Below, one piece after another: positions 1 through 6,694 of a stretch of DNA of 12,619 nt; position 1 is the first letter of the stretch; every line of letters starts with the position of its first letter. The notes under the pieces are model-generated. The model did not search any database. It had not been told where the DNA came from and worked only from the letters and a program-made list of their open reading frames with translations. The position numbers and the translations under genes were made by a program. The stretch is from Pseudomonadota bacterium (GTDB taxonomy: Bacteria; Myxococcota_A; Polyangia; Polyangiales; Polyangiaceae), in NCBI GenBank assembly GCA_023432025.1, contig JAEYVE010000277.1, forward strand, positions 1 to 12,619, read 5' to 3'.

Positions 1-1072
1 CGTTCAGGTCGTAGTCCGTGCGTGAGGCGATGCCCTCGAGCTCGTCCCAGCCCCAGGGGAACTCGTACTCCACGTCGAACGTGCCGTCCGAGTAGTGCGC
101 CAGCTCACTCGCCTCGTGCTTGCGGAAGCTGAGCTTTTCCGGAGAAAGCCCGATGCTCGTCCACCAAGCCATGCGCTGGTCTTTCCAGTACTCCAGGTAC
201 TTGGGGCCCTCGCCCGGCGGCACGAAGTACTCCATTTCCATCTGCTCGAACTCACACGAGCGGAAAATGAAGTGCTCCACCGTGATCTCGTTGCGGAAGC
301 TCTTGCCCATTTGAGCAATGCCGAACGGCACCTTCATGGACTGGCTCTGCTGCACGTTCTGAAACTGCACGAACATGCCCTGCGCCGTTTCGGGGCGCAG
401 ATACACCGCCGAGCTCGCCAGCACGTCCTCCGCCAGGGCGCGCAGCTCCTTGTCGCTCTTGCCTTCCAGCGCGCCCGCCTTGACCGCCTCGATGACGCCC
501 TTGATGGGATCCACCGGGCCGAGGCTGGTGCGGAACATGCCGCTGAAGTCGCGCTCGGCGCTCAAAAAGGGCGAGCCACAGTTCGGGCACACGTAGCCGC
601 GGTCGCCCGCGACGGCGCCCTGCAGCGTTTTTCCGTCGCGCTTCAGGTGCGTGTGACCCAGCGCGATGAGCTTGTCGTGAGCGTCCTTGGCGCGGCCCTT
701 GTCGGCGAGCTCAATCACCGTTTCGTGACCCTGCTCCACCTTGGGGGCCTTGTCCGCGCGGAAGCGCTCCTGGCACACCAAACAATCCACCAGCGGGTCT
801 TTGAAGTTGGCGAGGTGACCGCTCGCTTGCCACACGCCGGAGTGCATGACGATGGACGACTCGAGCCCCACGATGTCCTCACGCTTGGTGACCATCGCGG
901 TCCACCACTCGTTCATGAGGTTCCGCTTGAGCTCGATGCCCATCGGACCGTAGTCGTAGGCGCTCTTGAGGCCGCCGTAGATTTCCGAGCTCTGAAAGAC
1001 GAAGCCCCGGCGCTTGCACAGGGACACGAGCTTTTGCATGAGTTCGGGTTCTTTGCTCTCGGGCGTGCTCAT
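1..1072 (-). CDS. glyS: Glycyl-tRNA synthetase, homodimeric (GlyQS) type, partial at the left edge
   Basis: Class II aminoacyl-tRNA synthetase that charges tRNA-Gly in the cytoplasm. Reading the minus strand from the ATG at 1072-1070 gives 357 uninterrupted codons, and the C-terminal part (rest of the catalytic domain and anticodon-binding domain) lies beyond the window. Visible landmarks: the N-terminal SSEIYGGLKSAYDYGPMG (about residues 28-45), a Cys pair CLVC (97-100) and a second pair CPNC (162-165) that could form a zinc site, RPETAQGMFVQFQNV (226-240), and the motif 2 region FRNEI (259-263) followed by FEQMEMEYFV. A stretch of about 30 residues (roughly 189-222) sits between the SLGPVDP segment and the RPETAQG motif. 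A GAGGAA ribosome-binding site lies just upstream. It is not the bacterial alpha2beta2 GlyQ/GlyS type. It is transcribed divergently from the hydrolase gene at 1333. Identity is secure from the motifs. Confidence 0.96.
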   Translation of the reverse strand, partial: MSTPESKEPELMQKLVSLCKRRGFVFQSSEIYGGLKSAYDYGPMGIELKRNLMNEWWTAMVTKREDIVGLESSIVMHSGVWQASGHLANFKDPLVDCLVCQERFRADKAPKVEQGHETVIELADKGRAKDAHDKLIALGHTHLKRDGKTLQGAVAGDRGYVCPNCGSPFLSAERDFSGMFRTSLGPVDPIKGVIEAVKAGALEGKSDKELRALAEDVLASSAVYLRPETAQGMFVQFQNVQQSQSMKVPFGIAQMGKSFRNEITVEHFIFRSCEFEQMEMEYFVPPGEGPKYLEYWKDQRMAWWTSIGLSPEKLSFRKHEASELAHYSDGTFDVEYEFPWGWDELEGIASRTDYDLN

Positions 1073-1332
1073 TTCGCGAAGTTCCTCGAAAAAAATCGGG
1101 TGGGGCCCTCGTCTAGCACAGCCTGCCTGCTCCCGCCCTCTGCGCTTTTCGGGTGTTCCTCGGCGCAGGGACCCGGCGCACGGCCGCTCCCGCGGGCAGG
1201 GGGAGCGCGGCGTTTGAAGGCTCCACCAATCCGGGGGAAACTGACGCAAAAGGCGTCCTTTCCGCCTCCTGGCCACTCTGCGGGGACCCCGAGGTGGGGG
1301 ATCGTCGACGTCAGAGGAAGGGGGGGCCGAGG
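1073..1332. promoter_or_regulatory. Divergent intergenic region between glyS and the Ntn hydrolase gene
   Basis: This 260-base gap must hold the promoters of both divergent genes. I see a GAGGAA-type ribosome-binding site for glyS close to its start, and a purine-rich AGAGGAAGG run (from 1313) followed by a G tract before the ATG at 1333. A small inverted repeat, GACGC-AAAAG-GCGTC, sits at 1243-1257 and overlaps a second short one (AAAGG-CGT-CCTTT). No convincing -35/-10 pair was recognised on either strand, and nothing resembling a T-box or glycine riboswitch. The regulatory role is inferred from gene arrangement only. Confidence 0.4.
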
Positions 1333-2313
1333 ATGTGCACGAGGATTCTCTGGAATGACAACTCGCTCGGGGTGTTCGTCGGGCGAACGATGGATTGGCC
1401 CGACTCCACGCAGCCTCGGCTCTACGTTCTTCCACGTGGGCTGCGGCGCGACGGTGGAGCGCTGGGCGCCCAGCGAGTCGTGAGCGAAGCGGAGTCCTTC
1501 CGGTGGACTTCGAAGTACGGAAGCGTGGTTTCGTCCGCGTACGACATGGGCGCAGCAGACGGCATGAACGAGCGCGGGCTCGGGGTGCACATGTTGTACT
1601 TCACGAGCTGCGACTTCGGCGCTCGCACGGGCAAACGCCCGGCCGTCAACGCGGCGCTCTGGCTGCAGCTCTGGTTGGACTTGGCGGCGGACGTGCAGGA
1701 AGCGCTCGCGCTGCTCGACTCCGTCGAGATCGTGAGTGTCAAGGCGCTCGGAGTCGAGTCGCCCGTGCACGTGGCCGTGGAGGACGCGCGAGGCGACTCC
1801 GCGATCATCGAGTTCGTCGCCGGAGAGCGGAAAGTCTACCATGGTCGGAAGTACGTCGTCATGACGAACGACCCGCCGTACGACGAGCACCTCGCGTTCC
1901 TGGGCAAGCAAGACTTCACGAACGCGACGCGGGAAACGGCCCTCCCAGGAAACGTCAGTTCGCGCGATCGCTTCGTGCGGGCTGCGTACTACTGCAAGGC
2001 GCTCCCCGAGCCGACCGACGCTCGGCAAGCGGTGGCTTTCGTGATGGCGATCGCCAGAAACGTCTCGGTGCCTTTCGGCGCGCCGTACAAGGAGCCCGGT
2101 AGCGTTTACAACACCGAGTACCGCACGGTGCTGGACCTCGAGAACCGCCGCTACTTCTTCGAGCTCACGACGAACCCGAGCCTGATTTGGCTCGAGCTCG
2201 GCCGCTTCGATCTTTCGCCAGAGGCTCCGGTCATGTCCCTCGATCCGCGGGACGCGCACCTCGCGGGGGACGTCTCGGAGCGGTTTTCGGTCGTTCCGAA
2301 GAGCCCGTTCTGA
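1333..2313 (+). CDS. Choloylglycine hydrolase / penicillin V acylase family Ntn hydrolase
   Basis: A 326-residue linear amide C-N hydrolase, the usual size of the family (about 315-350). Removal of Met1 would expose Cys2 as the N-terminal nucleophile. The N-terminus MCTRILWND followed by GRTMDW puts Cys2, Arg18 and Asp21 at the numbers of the classical bile-salt hydrolases and penicillin acylases. Asn79 (DGMNERG), Asn179 (MTNDPP) and Arg211/Arg213 (SSRDRF) fit the other conserved active-site positions. The open frame reaches back to 1153, but a start there would bury the nucleophile, and the added 60 residues are not a signal peptide; hence the ATG at 1333, preceded by purine-rich sequence. 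Without a signal peptide it is probably cytoplasmic. The substrate cannot be read from sequence: bile salts are unlikely in a soil-type organism, and penicillin V or N-acyl homoserine lactones are alternatives known for relatives. Confidence 0.9.
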   Translation: MCTRILWNDNSLGVFVGRTMDWPDSTQPRLYVLPRGLRRDGGALGAQRVVSEAESFRWTSKYGSVVSSAYDMGAADGMNERGLGVHMLYFTSCDFGARTGKRPAVNAALWLQLWLDLAADVQEALALLDSVEIVSVKALGVESPVHVAVEDARGDSAIIEFVAGERKVYHGRKYVVMTNDPPYDEHLAFLGKQDFTNATRETALPGNVSSRDRFVRAAYYCKALPEPTDARQAVAFVMAIARNVSVPFGAPYKEPGSVYNTEYRTVLDLENRRYFFELTTNPSLIWLELGRFDLSPEAPVMSLDPRDAHLAGDVSERFSVVPKSPF

Positions 2314-2339
2314 GAGGCGTTTTGCGCAGCAGCACCTCC

Positions 2340-2354
2340 GACGCGCGGCGCGTC
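2340..2354. terminator. Small GC-rich hairpin between convergent genes
   Basis: GACGCG-CGG-CGCGTC is a perfect 6-bp stem with a 3-base loop in the 117-base gap between the stops of the hydrolase (2313) and the PF06475-type gene (2431). Its position suits a bidirectional transcription end, but no T tract follows on either side, so a role as an intrinsic terminator is doubtful. Confidence 0.2.
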
Positions 2355-2430
2355 GCGCACCGAGGCCAGCGCGTGCGCGGGGCACGACGACGCGGGATCG
2401 GCGGCGCGCATCGAAGGACTCCGGCACGAC

Positions 2431-3006
2431 CTAGGGAGTCGCAGCCAGCCGCCGAAAGAGCCCCGGGTAGTCCAACACGACGCCGTCTTCGTCGACCGGC
2501 AGCTCAGCCCGAAATCCGCTGCCGTCCAAGCTCTCGAAGAGATAGAGGCGCTCGGCCAGCCGAGTATAGGCCTGTGGCGCTGGAACGACGCTTAGCTCCG
2601 GCGCCGAGATCCAAGCCACACGAAGCTCCCGTCGCTCACCCACCGCCAGCGGCTGGCGACGGAGAGGAAAGGTGTTCGTGAACGGAGTCGGCCAGATGTC
2701 CACGTCCAGGCACCCCGAAAGCGCGTCCAGCGGCGGTCCGTCCCTGTGGCGCCAAAGGCCGTCGCCTTCGGTCTGCAAACTGAGTCTCCGCGTGGTGCGC
2801 TCGGTCGTCACGACGAGGTCAGCGCTCTCGATGCGCCAGGCTTGGTCCCAGGCCAGCCGATACATGAGCCGAAACGGACGACGCTCTTCGTCGAGAGCAA
2901 GCACCACGCTGTCGGCGACGTGCGCGCCGAGAAGCAGGTGCTCCAGCCCGCGGTCGTGCTCGTTCCAAGGCGTCCAACGAATCGTGCGACACGCGGCTGG
3001 GGACAT
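2431..3006 (-). CDS. Putative glycolipid-binding domain protein (PF06475 / DUF1089 type)
   Basis: A 191-residue protein without signal peptide or membrane segment. The family signature is visible: an N-terminal IRWTPW (9-14), WRIESADL (57-64), a TRRLSL strand (72-77), GLWRH (83-87), and the core motif GCLDVDIWPTPFTNTFPLRR (98-117), then QAYTRL (145-150) near the end of the domain. Proteins of this type are annotated as putative glycolipid-binding on structural grounds only, and no biochemical role is established, so the name is a family label. The ATG at 3006 has a good ribosome-binding site (AAGGAG, 3017-3012). It converges on the hydrolase gene and diverges from the lipoprotein gene. Family assignment is from memory of the motif, without a profile search. 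Confidence 0.83.
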   Translation of the reverse strand: MSPAACRTIRWTPWNEHDRGLEHLLLGAHVADSVVLALDEERRPFRLMYRLAWDQAWRIESADLVVTTERTTRRLSLQTEGDGLWRHRDGPPLDALSGCLDVDIWPTPFTNTFPLRRQPLAVGERRELRVAWISAPELSVVPAPQAYTRLAERLYLFESLDGSGFRAELPVDEDGVVLDYPGLFRRLAATP

Positions 3007-3011
3007 CGGTG

Positions 3012-3017
3012 CTCCTT
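3012..3017 (-). promoter_or_regulatory. Ribosome-binding site of the PF06475-type gene
   Basis: The minus strand reads AAGGAG five bases before the ATG at 3006. This near-consensus Shine-Dalgarno sequence fixes the start codon. Confidence 0.75.
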
Positions 3018-3073
3018 ACCTCGTTCGGCTTAGCTCGTACTCGCCGCCGCGACGAGGGGCGCTCGGTTGCGGC

Positions 3074-3093
3074 GTCCGCGCGACAGCGCGGAC
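3074..3093. repeat. Perfect 8-bp inverted repeat in the divergent intergenic region
   Basis: GTCCGCGC-GACA-GCGCGGAC forms a perfect 8-bp stem with a 4-base loop. It lies in the 232-base gap (3007-3238) between the divergent PF06475-type gene and the lipoprotein gene. It could be an operator or a structured leader on either side. No T run follows, and no promoter elements were recognised around it. In GC-rich DNA some such palindromes arise by chance. Confidence 0.35.
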
Positions 3094-3238
3094 TGCCACC
3101 ACGTTGCGATCCGAGGAAGACGCAACGGGTAGCCGCCCGGCCGACGAAATATCGAGGCTCTCCGCCGAGCCGTCGTGTACGGTTTCGTCCTAACGAACCT
3201 GTGTGCGCACGGGCTCGAGCGCGGTTCGGTGAGGCCAC

Positions 3239-4057
3239 ATGAACATCTCGGAGTTGTCGTTCGGCGTGGGAAGGCTCGCGTTTCTCTTCGTGAGCGTTTG
3301 TTGCATCGGGGCGTGTGCGGGCGGTGCAAGCTCCCCAGGCTCCCCAGGCGCGCGCGCGAACGGGCAGCCGGCGGCTTCTCCTGAGCCCGCCGTTCGCAGT
3401 GAGCCCGAAGCGCCCCCCAAGGTTCTGAAAACGAAGCTACTCGAGGGCCCCTTCGAGGCGCCCACGGCCTTCTGTCCCGACCCAGAGTCCATCTGCGTCC
3501 TTCCCGGGGATGCGGACAGCGAAGCTCTCGGTCTCCGCGGCCCGAGCTCGCTTGGGCCTCTTGCTCCCTACGAAGGCGTCCAGGTGATTGGACGCATCGA
3601 GGGACCGTTCGGCGAGTACGCCATTGCCGTGAAACTCGGCGACGGCTGGTACATCGGCGCTCTCGACCTCATGACGAACAGCGCCGTGAGCGGCGCATCC
3701 ACCAGCTCGGCATCCATCGAATCCCTGGCTTACGCGTCGAAGCCCAGTGGTGCTCTCGCGCGCGTGGCGTTGGTTTTCGATCGAACCCGCTACGAACGAG
3801 ATCCATCGTCCCCCGACGCTCCAGGCGAAACCACGTCACAGCGAGAGTTGGTGCTCTGCGCCATCACGTCCACCGGAAAACCCGCGTGCAGCGAGCCCCT
3901 CACGCTCGAGGAGTCGTTCGAGTCCGCGACGAAAAAGAGCCACTATGCGCTCGGACACGAGCTCCTCGAAAGCGGCCAAGTGCGGCTCCTTCTTCAAAAA
4001 GGCGACGCCGCCACGGAAGGCAAGCGCGCGGGTCTCTACGCGCTCGAGCTGCCGTGA
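3239..4057 (+). CDS. Hypothetical lipoprotein
   Basis: A 272-residue protein whose function I do not recognise. The N-terminus has a hydrophobic core (LAFLFVSVCCIG) ending in a lipobox-like IGAC, with the lipidated cysteine predicted at position 26. Residues 27-62 are a Pro/Ala/Ser/Gly-rich linker, as is common in myxobacterial surface lipoproteins. The rest looks globular with two cysteine pairs (79/86 and 207/217) that could form disulfides after export, consistent with a periplasmic or outer-membrane location. A short purine-rich GGTGAGG element lies a few bases before the ATG at 3239. It is transcribed alone, divergent from the PF06475-type gene, and ends 51 bases before the left copy of the 75-bp direct repeat. 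No enzymatic motif was seen. Confidence 0.75.
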   Translation: MNISELSFGVGRLAFLFVSVCCIGACAGGASSPGSPGARANGQPAASPEPAVRSEPEAPPKVLKTKLLEGPFEAPTAFCPDPESICVLPGDADSEALGLRGPSSLGPLAPYEGVQVIGRIEGPFGEYAIAVKLGDGWYIGALDLMTNSAVSGASTSSASIESLAYASKPSGALARVALVFDRTRYERDPSSPDAPGETTSQRELVLCAITSTGKPACSEPLTLEESFESATKKSHYALGHELLESGQVRLLLQKGDAATEGKRAGLYALELP

Positions 4058-4108
4058 GCGAACATTCTCGTTGACCGCGCCGGGCACCTGAACCGTCCGA
4101 GTCAGGGG

Positions 4109-4183
4109 GCCGGAGTCGGGTCGCTCGCGCTGCCCTGCTCCGTTCGATATAGAGCTCTGGAAATGGCGCTGGATTGGAACTGT
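4109..4183 (+). repeat. Left copy of 75-bp direct repeat flanking the Rhs module
   Basis: Aligned without gaps to 6641-6715, the two copies match at 71 of 75 positions. A 24-base left block and a 43-base right block are both identical, and all four mismatches fall in the 8 bases between them (4133-4140). Similarity stops abruptly on both sides. This copy contains the same ATG (4163) that starts the HAD gene in the right copy, but here the frame reads only MALDWNC plus 14 unrelated residues before a TGA at 4226-4228. It is either a duplicated remnant of the HAD gene's 5' end or one member of a dispersed repeat family. Confidence 0.93.
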
Positions 4184-4228
4184 GACGTCGAAGCGCCCCT
4201 GCGGGGCGCCCCGGAATTTCCCGGCTGA
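4163..4228 (+). pseudogene. Remnant of the HAD gene 5' end (first seven codons)
   Basis: The first seven codons (MALDWNC) are identical to the start of the HAD phosphatase gene at 6695. The frame then leaves the homology at 4184 and stops after 21 codons. It has no recognisable HAD motif and is a by-product of the direct repeat rather than a gene. Confidence 0.4.
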
Positions 4229-4343
4229 AGGGTTCCTTTCGGCGCCACCCGCGCTCACGGGCGAACGAGCGCACGTCACCTCGATGTAGAGGGAGTCCCG
4301 TTCGTCGGGCCCGGACTTGCTGTGACGGTACGACTACGACCGG
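4184..4343. other. Non-coding segment between left repeat and truncated Rhs frame
   Basis: Contains no recognisable gene. In the Rhs reading frame there is a TAG at 4287-4289 and a TGA at 4323-4325, immediately followed by RYDYDR and then the first counted Rhs residues. The YD-repeat motif is therefore cut directly behind a stop, and the homologous protein sequence clearly once continued upstream. No ribosome-binding site was seen ahead of the GTG at 4344. Confidence 0.5.
4193..4209. repeat. GC-rich hairpin just inside the left repeat
   Basis: GCGCCCC-TGC-GGGGCGC forms a 7-bp perfect stem with a 3-base loop, starting ten bases after the left direct repeat ends. It has no T tract. It could stall transcription entering the Rhs module or mark the edge of the inserted segment; both ideas rest on position only. 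Confidence 0.3.
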
Positions 4344-6086
4344 GTGGGGAACATCACGCAGATCCGCAACGAGGCGCCTTGGGCAGGGCAACCCGCGGGG
4401 AACGTACAGGTGTCGACGACGACGCAGACGTTCACGTACGACGACCTGTACCAGCTGCGAACTGCGACGGGGCGGACGCAGAGCAACGGCTTCACTCGGC
4501 ACCGCTACCATCTGGAGCAAGAGTACGACGAGCTGGGGAACATCACGCTCAAGGACCAAAGCTCGTTTCAGGAGTCGTTCGTCAACGGAAGCTGGCGAGA
4601 CGACTACCCGCTGCGAGATCAGACCTACCGTAGCCGCTACTCGTACGACGGAGAGCAGCCGCACACGCCAAGCCAAATCGACGAGCGCCTTCCGAACGAG
4701 TCAATCGATTTCTCGAGGGTGTTCACGTACGACGCGAGCGGCAATCAAAAGCGCACGGTCTACCGCGGGAGCGATCGACGCGAGTTGGTGTGGAACGAGG
4801 AGGACCAAATCACGCGGGTGATCCGCAACGGACAGGAGTTGAACCAAACCCGCTACGACGCGCAGGGACAGAAGGCGGTGCACCTACACCGGGTGAGCGG
4901 TCAGGAGGAAACGGCGTACCTGGGTCCGCACCTCACCATCCAGGACGGCCGGTACGTGACGAAGCACGTGTTCGTGGGGAGCGAGCGCGTGGCGAGTAAG
5001 GTGGATCCGGATTGGTTCCAGAGCCCGCCGACGCTCTACTTTCATCCGGATCACCTCGGGAGCACGCAGTACTCGACGCAAGACAACCAAGACTTGGTGC
5101 AGCACGACGAGTACTTCCCGACTGGCGAGATGTGGCAAGACGACACGGACAGTCGCTACGAGCTGGCGCGTCGGTACACGTTCACGGGCAAGGAGCTGGA
5201 TCTCCACACGGGGCTGTACGACTTCGGGGCGCGTCGGTACGACGCGCGGCAGGGGCAGTGGCTGAGCGCGGATCCGGCGTTCGACGGTCTGAATCTGTAC
5301 GGGTACGTGCGGAATAACCCGGTGAACTTGGTGGATCCGAGCGGGCTGAGCGCGGAGCACAGTCGTCAGAATCCCATTCCTGTGGCGGGCACCGGTTTGC
5401 CCGAAGGGCAGAACTTCTTTCAGACGAACGACCCGAGCAAGGCGGGGTACCAAGACGCGGCAACCTTCGATCGAAACAGCGCGAACAGCCCGGTGTATGA
5501 AGCGAACAAGAATGGCCTCCCGCCGGAGACCGCCAAAGCGATTGGTGAGATGGGGGAAGGGGCGCGCGCCACGACAAGTGGGATGAAGAACGGCGGTCTT
5601 GGGGGAGGCGGTGATTTGTTGCAAGACGCGTTGGTGGGAGCGGCGATTCTCAACATGGAGTCAGGCGACGCGATTCGTACGGAGGGCGCTGGAAACCCGC
5701 AGGGCATTCCAGGGGGGAATTGCACGGATTGCGCTGGTGGGGGCGGATGGCAGATGGCGTACCTCGCTTTGACAGCCGGAAGGGTGTTCGGGGGCGGCGT
5801 CTGGTCGGGGTATACGCAACTGCGAGCAACTCGAAGCGAATGGGCAATAGCCAGTCGGTGGGGGCGCTCCGGTCTTGAGGAAGGAGACTGGGTAATGAAG
5901 GGGCTTCCGAGTCGCTGGAACTACATCTTGTCCGGAAAGTGGCAGCCAGGGATAGGTAATCAATTCGCACCGTTTTCTTCAGGGGAAGCGTTTGCGGTTC
6001 CTCGTTCAAGTCTAAGCTTGCCTCAGGGGTGGGGTCTTGATGGTTCGATTAAGGGAATTTTTGGCCAAAGAAGGTTCTTTCTATGA
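4344..6086 (+). CDS. 5'-truncated Rhs/YD-repeat protein with C-terminal toxin-like tail
   Basis: A 580-codon frame beginning inside a YD repeat (YDYDRVGNI straddles the GTG used as nominal start); complete Rhs proteins usually exceed 1,000 residues. Residues 1-230 carry YD-type repeats (YDELGN, FTYDASGN). The Rhs-associated core follows: FHPDHLGSTQYS from about 233, then FTGKELD, TGLYDFGARRYDA and LYGYVRNNP, ending at DPSGL (331-335), which normally marks the boundary to the variable toxin. The tail of 245 residues has a Gly-rich segment, a hydrophobic/Trp-containing stretch, and an end region from about 515 with WNYILSGKW, GNQFAP, VPRSSL and KGIFGQRRF. I cannot assign this tail to a named nuclease, deaminase or ADP-ribosyltransferase family. 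Last codons have visibly lower GC. It overlaps the downstream small membrane gene by 4 bases (ATGA). Expression is doubtful without the missing 5' part. Confidence 0.88.
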   Translation: MGNITQIRNEAPWAGQPAGNVQVSTTTQTFTYDDLYQLRTATGRTQSNGFTRHRYHLEQEYDELGNITLKDQSSFQESFVNGSWRDDYPLRDQTYRSRYSYDGEQPHTPSQIDERLPNESIDFSRVFTYDASGNQKRTVYRGSDRRELVWNEEDQITRVIRNGQELNQTRYDAQGQKAVHLHRVSGQEETAYLGPHLTIQDGRYVTKHVFVGSERVASKVDPDWFQSPPTLYFHPDHLGSTQYSTQDNQDLVQHDEYFPTGEMWQDDTDSRYELARRYTFTGKELDLHTGLYDFGARRYDARQGQWLSADPAFDGLNLYGYVRNNPVNLVDPSGLSAEHSRQNPIPVAGTGLPEGQNFFQTNDPSKAGYQDAATFDRNSANSPVYEANKNGLPPETAKAIGEMGEGARATTSGMKNGGLGGGGDLLQDALVGAAILNMESGDAIRTEGAGNPQGIPGGNCTDCAGGGGWQMAYLALTAGRVFGGGVWSGYTQLRATRSEWAIASRWGRSGLEEGDWVMKGLPSRWNYILSGKWQPGIGNQFAPFSSGEAFAVPRSSLSLPQGWGLDGSIKGIFGQRRFFL

Positions 6087-6358
6087 CCGCGCACCTTTGT
6101 TGGTGGCTCGCGGGGATTGTTGCGCTGATAGCGCTCTGCCTCTGTGTTATGAATTGGATTTGCCTCATAGCTAGACTAACGAGGTCGCAGGCTCCGTCTT
6201 GGGTGCCTCTCGTTCCAGGGATAATATTGGCGCTCGTAATGGTTCTGTCACCACTAGAGCAGGTTGCTTCCTGGTGGTGGATTGCATTTCTAGTTGATGG
6301 CGGAAGTATTCCTGGGTTCTTGGTGACAGTGTGGTGGCTAGCTAGTAGGAAGAAGTGA
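6083..6358 (+). CDS. Small three-helix membrane protein, probable immunity to the Rhs tail
   Basis: A 91-residue, strongly hydrophobic protein. Predicted membrane segments lie at about residues 8-30, 40-56 and 62-86, with a short basic loop (ARLTRSQ) after the first and a basic end (ASRKK), suggesting orientation with the basic parts inside. Motifs such as SWVPLVPG and LVDGGSIPG recall small membrane proteins often found next to Rhs toxins, though I cannot name a family with certainty. Its ATG overlaps the Rhs stop (ATGA), implying translational coupling, the classic toxin/immunity arrangement. A membrane immunity protein suggests that the tail acts at or across the inner membrane, but this is inference. 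GC is low for the window (hand counts of 60-base lines: 28/60 at 6121, 34/60 at 6181, 30/60 at 6241). Confidence 0.8.
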   Translation: MTAHLCWWLAGIVALIALCLCVMNWICLIARLTRSQAPSWVPLVPGIILALVMVLSPLEQVASWWWIAFLVDGGSIPGFLVTVWWLASRKK

Positions 6359-6694
6359 CCACTGCTGTTGGGCTGCTGTCGGGCGTTGGATCGTAACCGC
6401 TGCGTCGCCCCCATCTCGCAAGACGCAACGCGCGATGCTTGAGGGCGGCTCCGACCTCAAGCCGCGGGGGCCGAAATGGCGGGGGGAGTCGTCCTGAGCC
6501 TTGCCGGTTCGCCCGTTGTGCCTGCCGCCGACACCGCCAAAACTGAGCGCAACTCCGTTGGGGGGGGCGCACACCAGCTCGGTCTTGCCGAGTAGCGTGC
6601 GCCCATGACCGGCGTCTTCGTGCCTTGGCTCCTTGGCTTCGCCGGAGTCGGGTCGCTCGCGCTGTCGCGCTTCGTTCGATATAGAGCTCTGGAA
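6359..6694. other. 336-base stretch without a recognisable gene
   Basis: Lies between the immunity-like gene and the HAD start. It returns to high GC, contains several G runs (6480-6487 and 6560-6568) and an inverted repeat at 6437-6462. Its right end (from 6641) is the right copy of the 75-bp repeat. Minus-strand open frames cross it, but their apparent protein similarity to another frame at 3836-4279 is explained entirely by the direct repeat. A plus-strand ATG at 6605 is in frame with the HAD gene but is not needed. Confidence 0.6.
6437..6462. repeat. 8-bp inverted repeat downstream of the immunity gene
   Basis: GCTTGAGG at 6437-6444 pairs perfectly with CCTCAAGC at 6455-6462 across a 10-base loop. 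It lies 78 bases after the immunity stop. It could be a weak transcription end for the module or a structured site within the repeat-flanked segment; no T tract follows. Confidence 0.35.

Noticed and set aside
1153..1332. N-terminal extension of the Ntn hydrolase to the first in-frame ATG
   Set aside because: It would bury the catalytic Cys2 behind 60 residues that look neither like a signal peptide nor like a family pro-peptide.
1073..1332. T-box or glycine riboswitch ahead of glyS
   Set aside because: No T-box sequence, specifier stem or glycine-aptamer core was seen; the small inverted repeats are too short.
95..1483. Long plus-strand open frame of 462 codons
   Set aside because: It is the antisense of glyS, whose minus-strand product shows unmistakable glycyl-tRNA synthetase motifs; this frame shows no recognisable domain.
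1069..2427. Minus-strand open frame of 452 codons
   Set aside because: Lies opposite the Ntn hydrolase and has an Arg/Val-rich composition typical of a GC-rich shadow frame.
3900..4676. Minus-strand open frame crossing the lipoprotein end, the left repeat and the Rhs start
   Set aside because: It spans unrelated plus-strand genes and is highly Arg/Val-rich; no domain recognised.
4884..5624. Minus-strand frame of 246 codons opposite the Rhs core
   Set aside because: It is the antisense of strongly conserved Rhs core motifs.
6605..6694. Upstream ATG start for the HAD gene, adding 30 hydrophobic residues
   Set aside because: Family members begin a few residues before the DMDG motif, and the added part is mostly translated repeat sequence; it could mimic a membrane segment but lacks support.
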